From NCBI GenBank assembly GCA_002343455.1, contig DDSR01000001.1, positions 1 through 9,766 on the forward strand: 9,766 nt of DNA, in the 5' to 3' direction. A program made the position numbers and the translations under genes. Under the pieces are notes generated by a model that saw nothing but the letters and a program-made list of their open reading frames with translations, did not search any database and was not told the origin of the DNA. Positions 1-6,418 of this stretch are shown here, in pieces; within the stretch, counting starts at the first letter, position 1; each line of letters opens with the position of its first letter. This DNA is from Deltaproteobacteria bacterium UBA2385. GTDB lineage: Bacteria > Myxococcota_A > UBA796 > UBA2385.

Positions 1-242
1 GCCCCCGGCCGCGCGCGCGCCCCCGCCCCCGCCTCCTGCTTCAGCCGCTGGTCGATCTCGGCCTGGACCTGGTCCTCCTCCGCGATCAGCCCGGCTGCCG
101 TGAGCGCCACCCGCACCATGCTCCGGGCGAGCCGGTTGCGCAGCTCCGGCTGCGCGGCGAGCTCCTTCGTCTGATCGAGGATCTCGCGAACGGTGCCGCG
201 CACCGCCGGGAGCAGCCGCGGGTCGGCAGGTGGCGTCGACAT
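1..242 (-). CDS. Small helical protein of unknown function, C-terminus cut by window edge
   Basis: Reading leftward from an ATG at 242-240 there is an open frame to the window edge, about 80 codons, beginning MSTPPADPRLLPAVRGTVRE. It overlaps the stop of the preceding gene as TGATG, with no clear Shine-Dalgarno site, so translation is probably coupled. The visible part is predicted helical and charged, and ends at the edge in a low-complexity Gly/Ala/Arg run (positions 1-30 are almost pure G/C). Its segment from about residue 13 to 50 (VRGTVREIL...PELRNRLARSMV) resembles in pattern the N-terminal segments of the two family P proteins at 1162-2355 and 2352-3566, so it could be a stand-alone copy of that module or the start of another family P member; the missing 3' part would decide. 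I do not recognise a known family. Confidence 0.65.
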   Translation of the reverse strand, partial: MSTPPADPRLLPAVRGTVREILDQTKELAAQPELRNRLARSMVRVALTAAGLIAEEDQVQAEIDQRLKQEAGAGARARPG

Positions 243-1165
243 CAGCGGACCGTTTCGAGCGCCAGGAGGCGCTCGGCCGCCCCTACGACGGGGTCGGTCG
301 GCTGGAGCCGCACCGTCCCCGAGGAGAGCGCGGCGCCCTGGGTGGCCACCCACTGCAGGAGGGTCCGTCCGGCCTCGGCCCGGCCCACGGCGAGGGTCCA
401 GTCGAGCGCCTGGGGCAGCAGCTGCGGCGCGTGCCTTCGCATCGTGGAGGCCAGGTCGCCGCCTCCCAGCGCGGCGTTGAGGGAGGGGCTGCGCAGCAGC
501 GAGAGGGCCTCGGAGAGGCGCCGGGTGAGGTGCTGCACGGCGAAGCCGGTGACGCCGACGGCCTGCTCGCTGAGGTGGCTGGCGACGCCCAGGGCCTGCA
601 TGGCGACGCGCGCCTGGTGCGGCTGCGCGGCCGGGGTGGCGCTCCGGCCGAGCGCGACCAGCTCCCGCACCAGCCGGGGGAGGCCATCGCGGACGGGGTG
701 GGCCTGGTCCGGGGGCGCGCCCGCGCCGAAGAGGCGGGTCCAGAGGGCCTGGCGCTCCTCGGGGGCGAAGGACTCCTCGGCCTCCCGGTGGAAGCGGACC
801 AGCTGCGCTGCGCTGGCGGCGTCGACGGGCAGGGCGAGGGTGCCGCGGGCCGTGCCGGCCGCGATGCGCTCGACGAGGCCGGGGAGGCCGCCCTGGTCGA
901 CACACATCAGCCACCATGCCGCCGCGGCGAGCTTGAGGTGAGCGGGTTCGACCCGCGCCGAGGACAGGGGAGGAAGGTCGATGAGGCCGAGGGCCAGGCT
1001 CCCGAAGCGCCCCTCGGCCGCGTCCAGCCACTCGCAAAGCAGGGCCTCGACGGGCCGGAGCTCGAGCGCGGTCGGCGGCGAGGCCTCCGCCGCCTGCACG
1101 GCCCCGAACGGCAGCGCGGCGGACCGCCAGGCGCCGAGCTCGATCGCTGGCAGGGTCCCGGTCAT
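242..1165 (-). CDS. 307-residue alpha-helical protein of unknown function
   Basis: Starts at ATG 1165-1163, overlapping the stop of the family P gene upstream as ATGA, with an AGGA about five bases before the start; ends with TGA at 244-242. The protein is rich in Ala and Leu and appears almost wholly helical. No signal peptide is seen, although a hydrophobic Ala/Trp-rich stretch (AAAAWWLMCV, about residues 79-88) is present; it contains one short hydrophobic core rather than a convincing membrane segment. There is no catalytic motif I recognise. The tight overlap with the family P gene on one side and the small helical gene on the other indicates co-translation and a shared role. It may be a helical-repeat or scaffold protein, but this is only an impression from composition. 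Confidence 0.8.
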   Translation of the reverse strand: MTGTLPAIELGAWRSAALPFGAVQAAEASPPTALELRPVEALLCEWLDAAEGRFGSLALGLIDLPPLSSARVEPAHLKLAAAAWWLMCVDQGGLPGLVERIAAGTARGTLALPVDAASAAQLVRFHREAEESFAPEERQALWTRLFGAGAPPDQAHPVRDGLPRLVRELVALGRSATPAAQPHQARVAMQALGVASHLSEQAVGVTGFAVQHLTRRLSEALSLLRSPSLNAALGGGDLASTMRRHAPQLLPQALDWTLAVGRAEAGRTLLQWVATQGAALSSGTVRLQPTDPVVGAAERLLALETVR

Positions 1166-2355
1166 CCTCGTCCTGTCGAGGTCGTCGGGCCCGCCTGGCG
1201 GGCGTTGCCCTGGATGGCGGACTGCTCCTGCTGGCTGGCGAGCATGTTCAGGTCGACGGTCTCGGACTTGAAGTTGACCCGGACCTCACCGCTCAGCTTG
1301 GCCTTCATCTCGGCCTTGGACTCGCTGTTGGTGTCCACCGCGGAGCTGACCGTCGTCCGATGTCGGTTGTTCGAGCCGCTCCCGGACCGTCGTCCGCTGA
1401 ACCAGCCGCCCTCGCGGCCATGGGAGTACTCGTACGAGCTGGCGTCCTTCCGGTCGTGCATCGAGGCGGAGTCCGTGCGGGTCACACGGTCGTCGGCCTT
1501 CACGTCGAAGACGACCTTGGCGTTGATCATCCCGTTGGTGACGACGATGCGGTTGATCCCCATCATCACCATGGTGGAGAGCATCTTCTGGCGGGAGCGG
1601 GCCATCTCGAGCTGTGCCGCCCGGACGAGCTGAGCCTCGCTGGCCTCGTCGGAGAGGTCGGCGCCCTGTTCGAGGTTGTAGGTCTGGTTGAACTGCTGGA
1701 GCAGCCCCTCGTCCGCGTCGTCGTTCAGCGAGAGCCGAGGCCCCTCGCCGGTGGTCGAGATGCTCAGCAGGCCCGGGTGCTTCTGGTGCAGGAAGTCGCG
1801 GGCCTCGTTCTGGGTGATCTTCTCGTTGGCGAACTCCTCCACGCTCTGTACGACCGACTTCACCAGCTCCCCGTACGCCTCCATCTGCCGGATGCTCGCG
1901 TCCACGATGCTGTTGAAGACGCCGTCGATCAGCCCGGACACGAAGGCCGGGAAGTCGACCGAGTCCACCAGGTCCGAGAAGGCCTCGGTGCCCGCCTTCA
2001 AGGCCGAGCCCTTGAAGTCCTCCCCGGCGACATTGGGCTTCTCCGCCATGCGCTGCCCGAGCTTGGTGCCGGGATCGTTCTTCGTGGCCTGCGCGGTGGA
2101 CAGTCGCGCGCCGGTGGCCTCCGAGTGGGCGCGCGGGTCGGCGACGATCTGGCCCTTCTCGATGGCCGCGGCGAGGTCGTCCTGGCCGGCGGCGGGATCG
2201 GCGAGGAAGCCGACGATCTCGACCAGCCCCTGGGCGAGCTCGCGGCGGCGCTCCGGATCGAGGCCCTCGAAGGACGCGTTGCCCTGCAGGAGGCCGCGCA
2301 CCTTGGCGCGTACGACGTCCTGCTGATCCTGGCTGAGGGTGCGGGGAGGGCTCAT
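1162..2355 (-). CDS. Family P protein, copy P1 (unknown function, paralogue of two neighbours)
   Basis: Protein of 397 residues starting at ATG 2355-2353, which overlaps the stop of copy P2 (ATGA) and has AGGAG at 2367-2363, seven bases upstream. Layout: a short helical N-terminal module (about residues 8-52); a polar linker (53-130); an amphipathic helical block opening with VDFPAFVSGLIDGVFNSIVD (133-152) and running through a conserved NEARDFL element to about 195; a helix ending in the conserved TMVMMGINRIVVTNGMINAK (261-280) with following strand VVFDVKA; a variable Ser/Gly/Arg-rich stretch (about 295-332); and a strand region with SGEVRVNFKSET (355-366). No signal peptide or membrane helix. 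The order of helical block, 'MGINRIVV' strand and C-terminal strand pair is loosely like DUF2589 proteins, but this is an impression and not a family assignment. Confidence 0.85.
   Translation of the reverse strand: MSPPRTLSQDQQDVVRAKVRGLLQGNASFEGLDPERRRELAQGLVEIVGFLADPAAGQDDLAAAIEKGQIVADPRAHSEATGARLSTAQATKNDPGTKLGQRMAEKPNVAGEDFKGSALKAGTEAFSDLVDSVDFPAFVSGLIDGVFNSIVDASIRQMEAYGELVKSVVQSVEEFANEKITQNEARDFLHQKHPGLLSISTTGEGPRLSLNDDADEGLLQQFNQTYNLEQGADLSDEASEAQLVRAAQLEMARSRQKMLSTMVMMGINRIVVTNGMINAKVVFDVKADDRVTRTDSASMHDRKDASSYEYSHGREGGWFSGRRSGSGSNNRHRTTVSSAVDTNSESKAEMKAKLSGEVRVNFKSETVDLNMLASQQEQSAIQGNARQAGPTTSTGRG
1502..1575 (-). repeat. Direct repeat within P1, partner of 2713-2786
   Basis: A 74-base stretch that differs from 2713-2786 at only four positions by eye. 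It encodes the conserved TMVMMGINRI...FDVK core of family P. Its near identity at DNA level, compared with diverged flanks, points either to recent duplication or to gene conversion of the core. Confidence 0.7.
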
Positions 2356-3566
2356 CGTGAGGCTCCTGGGGTCACGGTGGGGGTGGGCGTGGGGCCGGCG
2401 GGAGGCGGTCCGGACGAACGTCCGGCGAGCCCCTCGAGGACGCCCATCTGCATCGCGTCGACCATCTTGTCGGGGGAGAGCGTCTCGCTGCGGAAGTTGA
2501 CCCGCACCTCGCCCGAGAGCTGCGCCTTCATGGTGGCCTTCGACTCGCTGGTCTCGTCCAGCGCGCTCTGCACGGTGGTCTTGTGGCTGGACCGGGCGTA
2601 GCCGCCGGCGGCTCCCCAGGGAGCCCAGCCGGTCGCGGCCGCGCCGGCCTCGCTGGCGGAGGTCTGGTTGCGCTTGTGCTCGAAGTCCCGGCGCGCCTGG
2701 TCGCTGGCCTTGACGTCGAAGATGACCTTGGCGTTGATCCGGCCGTTGGTGACGACGATGCGGTTGATCCCCATCATCACCATGGTCGCCAGCAGCTGCT
2801 GGCGTCCGCGGGCGATCTCGTCTCGGGCGGCCGGGACCAGCTTCTCTTCGAGGGTCTCGTCGTCCAGGCTGCTGATCGGCTCGGAGAGGCCGAGGTCGGT
2901 CGCCAGGTCGGGGAGGTTGTCGGTGTCGGCGTCCGGTCGGACCTGCAGGCGAGGGCTGCCCTGCTGCAGGCTGATCTGCATCAGGTTGGGGTAGCGGTTG
3001 GCGAGGTGGTCCCGGGCCTGGTTCTCGGTGACGTTCTGGTCGCGAAACTCGCTGATCGACATGGTCACCGACTTGACCAGCTCGGCGTAGGCCTCCATCT
3101 GCTGGACGCTGGCGTCGACCACGGCCCGGAACACGCCCTGGATCAGCTCACCGACGAAGGCGGTGAAGTTCACCTGGCGCAGCAGCGCGCCGGCCTGGCC
3201 GACCCCCGTGGCGATCCCCGTCCCGAAGTCGCCGGCCTTGGTGGGCGCCAGGGTGTCCTCCGGCCGGTCGCGGGCGCCTCCGGTGAACTGGCTCAGGTCC
3301 GTCCGCCCTCCCGGGCCCTCGCTCGACGAGCCCGGGGCCCCCGGCGGGCTCAGCCCCGGCAGGGTCGGCGCGGTGTTCTGTCCGACCGCGTAGGGATCGG
3401 CGCCCGGCGCCGGGCCCAGCCGCTGCTGCACCAGGGCCTCGACGATCTCGGCCGTGTTGCGGAGGATCTCCTGCTGACGGGCGGGCGGCATGGCTCGGAG
3501 GGCGTTGCTCTCCGAGAACAGACTGCGAACTTGACGCTCGACCTCAGCGCGTTGGGTGCCGCTCAT
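2352..3566 (-). CDS. Family P protein, copy P2 (unknown function)
   Basis: Protein of 404 residues starting at ATG 3566-3564, with GGAG at 3575-3572 five bases before it; it follows the prenyltransferase gene after a 45-base gap and overlaps copy P1 by ATGA. Architecture matches P1: helical N-terminal module (about 4-50), a longer Pro/Gly/Ser-rich linker (51-120), helical block VNFTAFVGELIQGVFRAVVD (132-151) with a conserved ENQARDHL element, then TMVMMGINRIVVTNGRINAK (261-280), a variable Ala/Gly/Trp segment (about 300-328), and SGEVRVNFRSET (351-362). The tail (385-404) is a Pro/Thr-rich, probably disordered extension. No signal peptide or catalytic motif is visible. Close similarity to P1 outside the linkers shows that the two arose by duplication; the third copy P3 near the right edge is more diverged. 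Confidence 0.85.
   Translation of the reverse strand: MSGTQRAEVERQVRSLFSESNALRAMPPARQQEILRNTAEIVEALVQQRLGPAPGADPYAVGQNTAPTLPGLSPPGAPGSSSEGPGGRTDLSQFTGGARDRPEDTLAPTKAGDFGTGIATGVGQAGALLRQVNFTAFVGELIQGVFRAVVDASVQQMEAYAELVKSVTMSISEFRDQNVTENQARDHLANRYPNLMQISLQQGSPRLQVRPDADTDNLPDLATDLGLSEPISSLDDETLEEKLVPAARDEIARGRQQLLATMVMMGINRIVVTNGRINAKVIFDVKASDQARRDFEHKRNQTSASEAGAAATGWAPWGAAGGYARSSHKTTVQSALDETSESKATMKAQLSGEVRVNFRSETLSPDKMVDAMQMGVLEGLAGRSSGPPPAGPTPTPTVTPGASR
2713..2786 (-). repeat. Direct repeat within P2, partner of 1502-1575
   Basis: Second copy of the 74-base stretch described for P1; the four differences include one synonymous-looking change near the end of the strand and a cluster of three that changes Met to Arg in the TNG(M/R)INAK motif. 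A third, more diverged version lies in P3 around 9300-9360. Confidence 0.7.
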
Positions 3567-3576
3567 TTGCTCTCCA

Positions 3577-3598
3577 GGTGGGAGACCACCGAGGGTGG
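3577..3598 (-). promoter_or_regulatory. Possible pair of competing hairpins upstream of the P2 ribosome binding site
   Basis: In the 45-base gap before P2 the minus strand reads CCACC (3598-3594), GGTGG (3590-3586), CCACC (3581-3577). The central GGTGG can pair with either flank, giving two mutually exclusive five-pair stems with three- and four-base loops; the second ends one base before the TGGAG that contains the Shine-Dalgarno. There is no U tract, so it is not a typical terminator. It could modulate translation of P2, or be chance in GC-rich DNA. Confidence 0.2.
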
Positions 3599-3611
3599 CC
3601 GCCCGGCTGAC

Positions 3612-4706
3612 TCAGTGCATCGGGTAGAAGGGGTCACGGGAGTGTGGGGAACGGGGGGGAGGCGGGGTCTCACGGCCCCCCGGGCCGGTCGAGGACCGAC
3701 CTTGCTGCTCGTACCCGCTGGGTCGCAGGTAGACGCTGACCCGGGCGGGCATGTCGGGGCGCACGCGGAAGCTGACGACGCTGATGCTGCCGGGGCTGTC
3801 GACCTCGTCGGGGGTCAGGGCCTGCATCACGCGGCGCATGGCCGAGTGGGAGCGCGGACGCTCGGTCAGGAGCAGGTTGAGCAGACCGTACATCTGCGAA
3901 GGCGGGTCGGGCACCCCGGCCACCAGCATGTCGAGCTTCATCTCCAGGCCCTTGCGGGTGTCCCGCAGGCCCAGGATGACGCTCCCTTCGGGGAGGATGA
4001 AGCGCCCGCCCGTGACCACCCCGATCGACCGGAGCATCGACGGGAGCTGCCCTCCGATGCCCAGCCGGTGCAGGAGGGGCTCGAGGTCCATCAGCCGCAG
4101 ATCGCCTCGGTTGTAGAAGTACAGTCGCTGGGCTCCCTGCTGCCGACCGCAGGCCACGGAGGTGAAGACCGGCTCCAGGCTGGGCAAGGTGGCCTGTGCG
4201 ATCCGCGCGGCGTGCTGGAGGTTGGGGGGCAGCCCGTCCAGCTCTCCGCGCTTGAGCTCGTAATAGGCCTTGACCTCCTGCAGCCCGTCGCGGTCCACCC
4301 CCATGCCGAACCAGGCGCCGAAGCGGGCGTCTCCGGGCGTGCCGGCGCCGCGCCAGGGTTCGCTGCGCTGGTCGAACCAGTGCAGGGCCTGGCTGCCGTA
4401 GGCCTGCTGCACGAGGCGGCGCACCTGGCGCCCCGTCTCGAGCTGGCGGGACTGGGGCGAGGCGGAGGGGCCGCAGGGCTCGAAGTCGAGCCGGAGCGAC
4501 TCTCCCGCCAGCTCGCTGAAGGAGTGCTCCAGGGGGAACTGTCCGGGGGTGAGGGCGTTGTCGTGGTAGCGGGCGTCGCCGACGGGCAGGTCGAAGCTGA
4601 GGTCGAGCAGCTCCGAGATGGCGGGGACGGGATCGGGGGTGCCCAGGCGACGGGCCGCGAGGCTGAGCCGCCTCTTGGCCACATCCGCGGCGCGGGGGGT
4701 GTGCAT
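3612..4706 (-). CDS. DMATS/ABBA-type aromatic (indole-like) prenyltransferase
   Basis: Protein of 364 residues, start ATG 4706-4704 with GGAGG four bases upstream. ABBA-fold enzymes of this type transfer a prenyl group from a diphosphate donor such as DMAPP to an aromatic acceptor. Motifs seen, compared from memory with fungal FgaPT2: LTPGQFPLEHS (52-62), whose Glu60 matches the catalytic Glu89; LRLDFEP (71-77), Arg72 matching diphosphate-binding Arg100; VKAYYE (145-150), Lys146 and Tyr148 matching Lys187 and Tyr189; QRLYFY (193-198), Arg194 and Tyr198 matching Arg257 and Tyr261 (Tyr196 sits where FgaPT2 has Lys259); and ARVSVYLRP (321-329), Tyr326 matching Tyr413. Length suits bacterial members (roughly 350-380). 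A Pro/Gly-rich tail (330-364) is unusual. It follows the 543-residue gene by 21 bases. Acceptor unknown; a small indole, a peptide or a partner protein are all possible. Confidence 0.68.
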   Translation of the reverse strand: MHTPRAADVAKRRLSLAARRLGTPDPVPAISELLDLSFDLPVGDARYHDNALTPGQFPLEHSFSELAGESLRLDFEPCGPSASPQSRQLETGRQVRRLVQQAYGSQALHWFDQRSEPWRGAGTPGDARFGAWFGMGVDRDGLQEVKAYYELKRGELDGLPPNLQHAARIAQATLPSLEPVFTSVACGRQQGAQRLYFYNRGDLRLMDLEPLLHRLGIGGQLPSMLRSIGVVTGGRFILPEGSVILGLRDTRKGLEMKLDMLVAGVPDPPSQMYGLLNLLLTERPRSHSAMRRVMQALTPDEVDSPGSISVVSFRVRPDMPARVSVYLRPSGYEQQGRSSTGPGGRETPPPPRSPHSRDPFYPMH

Positions 4707-4727
4707 CGGACCTCCGGTGGTGCCTGG

Positions 4728-6359
4728 TCAGGCCTGGGGGATGGTGGGGAGGCCGTTGAGCCCGACCCGGTTGAGCGCGTCCTGGACGGTCGCGCCGAGG
4801 CCGCCGCCGAGGCCCAGGTTGGGGATGGTCGGCTGGGCGTTCATGGCCACCGGATCGGTGTAGTTCTCCACCGTGCTGTCGGGCGTGCCGGTCACGGCCA
4901 GCCAGCCCTCGATGTCGTTGATCAGGGCCGTCTCGGTGTTGAAGTCGATGCCGTGGGGGCCGGCCACGCTGGCGAGGCGAGGCGCGTTGCGCGCCAGCCA
5001 GAGGATGATGCGCGAGCCGTTCTGGGCCATGGTGCGGTAGCGAACGCCGTTCATGGCGCCACCCAGGTACATGGCGGAGACGCGGTCCACGAGCTGCCAG
5101 ACGTCGTTGACCCCGTAGGCCCGGAGCACCTCGGGCGCCTCCAGCATCTCCTTGACGTCGCGCACCACGCCCTGCATCTCCACGGCGGCGAAGTGGGTCA
5201 CGCCGTAGCCGTGCAGGCTCAGGTTGACGGCGAGGTCGCGGGCGGCCTTCTTGGCCTGCTCGACGCTGACCTTGCTGGTGTTGGTGCTGCGGGAGTCGCG
5301 CGCGAGCAGGCTGACGGTGGACAGGAAGCGGATCCACAGGTCGGGGAACTCGCGGTTGGGCATGAGATCGCCCACCGAGCCCATCGCGAGGCCGAGCGAG
5401 CGACCGTAGATGGATCGCCGCTCCAGCTCGCTGAACCGATCGCGGGCGCCGCGCATCCAGTCGTAGATGCGCTGGCCGTCGGTGCTGCGGGAGATCGGCA
5501 GCATCCCGGTCATGAAGTGCTCGGTGACGGTCTCGGCGACGGCGTGCAGCTTCATCTCCTCCAGCATCGCGGAGAAGTAGATGGCCGCCACGGCGGCGAC
5601 GTTGTCCGACACGATGTCGACCGCGACGCCTGCGTCCAGGTCGGGCAGGTCGATGTCGATGGCCGAGGCATGTCCGTCCTCGCGGGAGCTGATGTTGCGC
5701 CCCAGGGCCAACAGGATCTGGCGGGCGAGCAGCGGGTCGTTGTCGCGGACGCCGTCGTCGACCAGCCGCTTGACGATGTCGGCCAGGCGCCGGAGGCTGA
5801 TCTCGGTCAGCGGGTTGCCGCCGGTCTGGTTGCCGACCCCGTTCTGCCCCTCCAGGTAGAGCTGGTGGTACACGTTCTGGAAGAGCGTCTGCGCCTGGTT
5901 GAAGGTGCGCACCGCGTCGGCCACGTCTCCCACGAACTGCGAGGCGATGACGAGCGGGACGTGCCCGGGGCCCTCGCCCTTCACGCGGAGCGTGGCCTCG
6001 GCGACCTCACCGGTGTCGGCGCTGAGGCGGTACTGCTCCAGGGGGACCACCGAGCTGCCGAGGTCGACCCGACCGTAGCTGGGGTCGGTCCGGTTGCGGG
6101 AGATCAGGATGCCGAGGATGGACGCGAAGCGCAGCCGACGCCGCAGGCTCTGCCGAGCATCGTCGGCGCCCTCCCAGCCCTTGGCCGTGTCGTAGCCGAT
6201 GCTGAAGCCGGCGCCCTCGACGGGCTCCTCCGCGATGGCGCCGTCGCCGGTGCGGGGGAAGTCGAAGTCGCGGATCAGCACCCATCGGGCCGCCTTGAAC
6301 AGGGCACGGTTGGCGGCGAGCTCAGGGTAGCGTTCCTTGCAGGTCGTGGTCGGGGGCAT
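4728..6359 (-). CDS. 543-residue protein of unknown function
   Basis: Start chosen at ATG 6359-6357 because a full AGGAGG lies at 6375-6370, ten bases upstream; an in-frame ATG at 6416 would add 19 residues but lacks such a site. The N-terminal half mixes a short charged start, RRRLRFASILGILISRNR (73-90) and a strand-rich part (about 92-140, with SSVVPLEQYRLSADTGEVAE); the rest is mainly helical, with an acidic IDIDLPDLDAG segment (234-244) and a hydrophobic VAAVAAIYFSAMLEEMKLHA stretch (254-273). The last 45 residues are Gly/Asn/Pro-rich and probably flexible (NLGLGGGLGA at 514-523). No signal peptide, no known catalytic motif, one cysteine (Cys7). The gene lies between the subtilase and the prenyltransferase, with only 21 bases to the latter. 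It might be a structural protein or a protease substrate, but I do not recognise it. Confidence 0.85.
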   Translation of the reverse strand: MPPTTTCKERYPELAANRALFKAARWVLIRDFDFPRTGDGAIAEEPVEGAGFSIGYDTAKGWEGADDARQSLRRRLRFASILGILISRNRTDPSYGRVDLGSSVVPLEQYRLSADTGEVAEATLRVKGEGPGHVPLVIASQFVGDVADAVRTFNQAQTLFQNVYHQLYLEGQNGVGNQTGGNPLTEISLRRLADIVKRLVDDGVRDNDPLLARQILLALGRNISSREDGHASAIDIDLPDLDAGVAVDIVSDNVAAVAAIYFSAMLEEMKLHAVAETVTEHFMTGMLPISRSTDGQRIYDWMRGARDRFSELERRSIYGRSLGLAMGSVGDLMPNREFPDLWIRFLSTVSLLARDSRSTNTSKVSVEQAKKAARDLAVNLSLHGYGVTHFAAVEMQGVVRDVKEMLEAPEVLRAYGVNDVWQLVDRVSAMYLGGAMNGVRYRTMAQNGSRIILWLARNAPRLASVAGPHGIDFNTETALINDIEGWLAVTGTPDSTVENYTDPVAMNAQPTIPNLGLGGGLGATVQDALNRVGLNGLPTIPQA

Positions 6360-6369
6360 GGTCGAAGGT

Positions 6370-6375
6370 CCTCCT
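6370..6375 (-). promoter_or_regulatory. Strong ribosome binding site for the 543-residue gene
   Basis: AGGAGG on the minus strand, ten bases before ATG 6359. It lies in the longest gap of the window (6360-6418, 59 bases) and decides the start over the upstream in-frame ATG at 6416. I see no stem-loop or promoter boxes in this gap. Confidence 0.75.
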
Positions 6376-6418
6376 GTGGGGGCTGGATTTCGTGGGCGTC
6401 GGGTGGGTACCGGCATGA

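Noticed and set aside
1..30. GCGCGCGC and CCCCGCCCCC tract at the left edge
   Set aside because: It is read in frame as Gly/Ala/Arg codons of the edge gene, so it is low-complexity coding sequence and not a separate regulatory or Z-DNA element that I can support.
3670..5337. A 555-codon minus-strand frame overlapping the prenyltransferase and the 543-residue gene
   Set aside because: Its product is an Arg/Pro/Ala-rich out-of-frame reading of the two genes, whose own frames have conserved motifs and good start sites.
6360..6418. Possible promoter or terminator in the 59-base gap after the subtilase
   Set aside because: No stem-loop followed by a T-rich run and no recognisable -35/-10 pair; only the ribosome binding site stands out.
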